From Carallia brachiata (Eukaryota > Streptophyta > Magnoliopsida > Malpighiales > Rhizophoraceae): 64,000 bases of DNA. Below, in pieces: positions 62,931 to 64,000 of this stretch; positions within the stretch are counted from its first letter, which is position 1; the number at the start of each line of letters is the position of its first letter. The stretch is from contig JADCRB010000071.1 in the NCBI GenBank assembly GCA_021464245.1, forward strand, positions 2,170,001 to 2,234,000, read 5' to 3'. The translations under genes and the position numbers were made by a program. Below the pieces are notes generated by a model. That model saw nothing but the letters and a program-made list of their open reading frames with translations, was not told where the DNA came from and did no database searches.

Positions 62931-64000
62931 CTAATAATCACAATACCGAAAGACAACAGAAGACACGTGTTTGATCTTGTAGTGATCCTCTCCTCCTTCC
63001 TCAAGCCTAATTCTGAATGCTTTAAGCATTGATCGGATTACCAATTTCTTGAGGCTTGTAATGAACATCAATCCATCTGGAACCATCTTCAAATATGTGC
63101 AGTTAGAAATCTCTAAATGGCAAAGATTAGCCATGGCTCCTCTTTCCACCTTCCACTCTTCCAGGTTGGGCAAGTCATAGAGGTACAGGGACTTGAGTTG
63201 AGGAAAACCTTTATTAGAGCAAACCATCTCCTTCCCAAGGTAAGAATTCATTTGTAACCGGAGGATTCTTAAGTTTGGAAGCTTCTCCAGTGTTGCCATT
63301 GGGTCCTCCGTAAGTTCGGATCCTTGTAGATTTAGCTTGGCAAGGCTTGAAGAGAACTGATGGCACTCTGGTAGCTTCTCTATCTGCCCTTCTATACGCA
63401 GCTTGTAAAGATGTGGACATCCGGTGATGACATTAACCACTGTTGAATCTTCGTTACTAACAAAGGACAGAGAATGCAGGAGGCCCAATCTCACATAAGA
63501 AGAATTGAAGAATGCAGCAAACCTTGGATCATCTATTTTAAGTTTCTTGAGATTTGTCAATCTTACTATTTCTCTTATGTCACACTTTTCCCAAGGAAAG
63601 TTCACTATTGTCTGCAGGTTGGTCAAATTAGCCAATTGCCATCTTTCAGAATCATCACCACAGGACTCTGGAAGGTACAAATGTCTCAATCCTTGCATCT
63701 TCCATATCACATTTGGTATTTTAACAGTTGAATTCCAAGTCAGTAAGTCTAGGGTCTGTAAGTATCTCAAGTTGCCTATAGTAGCTGGCAACTCTTCTAT
63801 GTCTGTATCCCTTAGGCTCAAGAATCTCAAGTGGATCAGCTTTCCGATTTCTTTTGGCAACCTGCCTTCATTGCCCTGGATTCCTTCGAGGTCTAAAACT
63901 CTGAGTAATGTAAAGTTTTTGAACACAGATTTTAGTAACCCCCATTTCTCTACATGACATGGCTTCTCATGGAAATACAAAAGAGATCTCATGTGAGAAT
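62931..64000 (-). CDS. CC-NBS-LRR resistance protein, C-terminal LRR part (partial)
   Basis: The frame is open from the stop at 62931 to the window edge, so the 5' part (coiled coil and NB-ARC) lies outside. At least 353 residues are visible. It opens with RSLLYFHEKPC, then LLRVLDLEGIQG, LPKEIGKLIHLRFLSLRDT, IEELPATIGNLRYLQTLDL and LWKMQGLRHLYLP-type repeats. This is the LRR signature of RPP8/RPP13-like CC-NBS-LRR immune receptors. The C-terminal repeats include LRILRLQMNSYLG and FPQLKSLYLYDLPNLEEWK, followed by a short tail. There is no break in the visible part. Such proteins recognise pathogen effectors inside the cell. Its neighbour on the 5'-distal side of the window is the RLCK array, 0.8 kb away and convergent. 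Confidence 0.92.
   Translation of the reverse strand, partial: SHMRSLLYFHEKPCHVEKWGLLKSVFKNFTLLRVLDLEGIQGNEGRLPKEIGKLIHLRFLSLRDTDIEELPATIGNLRYLQTLDLLTWNSTVKIPNVIWKMQGLRHLYLPESCGDDSERWQLANLTNLQTIVNFPWEKCDIREIVRLTNLKKLKIDDPRFAAFFNSSYVRLGLLHSLSFVSNEDSTVVNVITGCPHLYKLRIEGQIEKLPECHQFSSSLAKLNLQGSELTEDPMATLEKLPNLRILRLQMNSYLGKEMVCSNKGFPQLKSLYLYDLPNLEEWKVERGAMANLCHLEISNCTYLKMVPDGLMFITSLKKLVIRSMLKAFRIRLEEGGEDHYKIKHVSSVVFRYCDY

Noticed and set aside
63505..63957. 150-codon plus-strand frame
   Set aside because: Antisense shadow of the NLR leucine-rich repeats.
1..64000. CRISPR array, operons, tRNA or rRNA genes
   Set aside because: No regularly spaced repeats with unique spacers, no prokaryotic gene layout, and no tRNA/rRNA-like sequence was recognised by eye.

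Overview
The window is nuclear DNA of a flowering plant, most likely a eudicot. Genes carry many GT-AG introns, spacers are strongly AT-rich, and the proteins are plant-type: MED17, an SAGL1-like F-box/kelch protein, an ABCI17/STAR1-like ATPase, a plant secretory phospholipase A2, RLCK-VII kinases and a CC-NBS-LRR. I cannot name the species. No tRNA, rRNA, CRISPR array or organellar insertion was recognised. All exon models were read by eye from splice signals and reading phase.

Layout. 1-3.0 kb: spacer. 3.1-3.9 kb (-): VOC/glyoxalase protein. 5.4-9.3 kb (+): MED17, eight exons, with an apparent one-base deletion in exon 7. 13.3-15.8 kb (+): F-box/kelch gene. 17.8-19.4 kb (-): RRP1/NOP52, also with an apparent one-base deletion. 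21.1-23.0 kb (-): ABC ATPase. 23.4-23.9 kb: hAT-type MITE with an 8-bp target duplication. 24.4-40.5 kb (-): four secretory PLA2 copies (A-D), of which only A is intact. Copy C is split by a 979-bp MITE-like insertion. Intron 3 of copy D holds a complete-looking 5.6-kb Helitron (34095-39726) carrying an RPA70-like gene remnant and other exon-like blocks. 43.3-44.2 kb: isoamylase-2-like relic. 44.4-45.0 kb (-): the U5 snRNP protein YLS8/DIM1. 46.5-47.4 kb (+): a small acidic gene I do not recognise. 49.6-62.2 kb (+): three tandem RLCK-VII kinases; K1 is intact, while K2 and K3 are damaged. 62.9-64.0 kb (-): the C-terminal LRR part of an NLR that runs off the window.

The left 23 kb and the 44-47 kb stretch are ordinary single-copy housekeeping genes. 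Two blocks are dynamic. The PLA2 block is a birth-and-death array shaped by duplication and DNA transposons. The kinase block arose by unequal duplication that carried along the 3' end of the 46.5-kb gene, and it abuts an NLR. RLCK-VII kinases and NLRs cooperate in plant immunity, so that adjacency may matter, but a functional link is only inferred. The one-base lesions in MED17 and RRP1 look more like sequence errors than true gene loss, because everything around them is conserved and the exon phases otherwise fit exactly.
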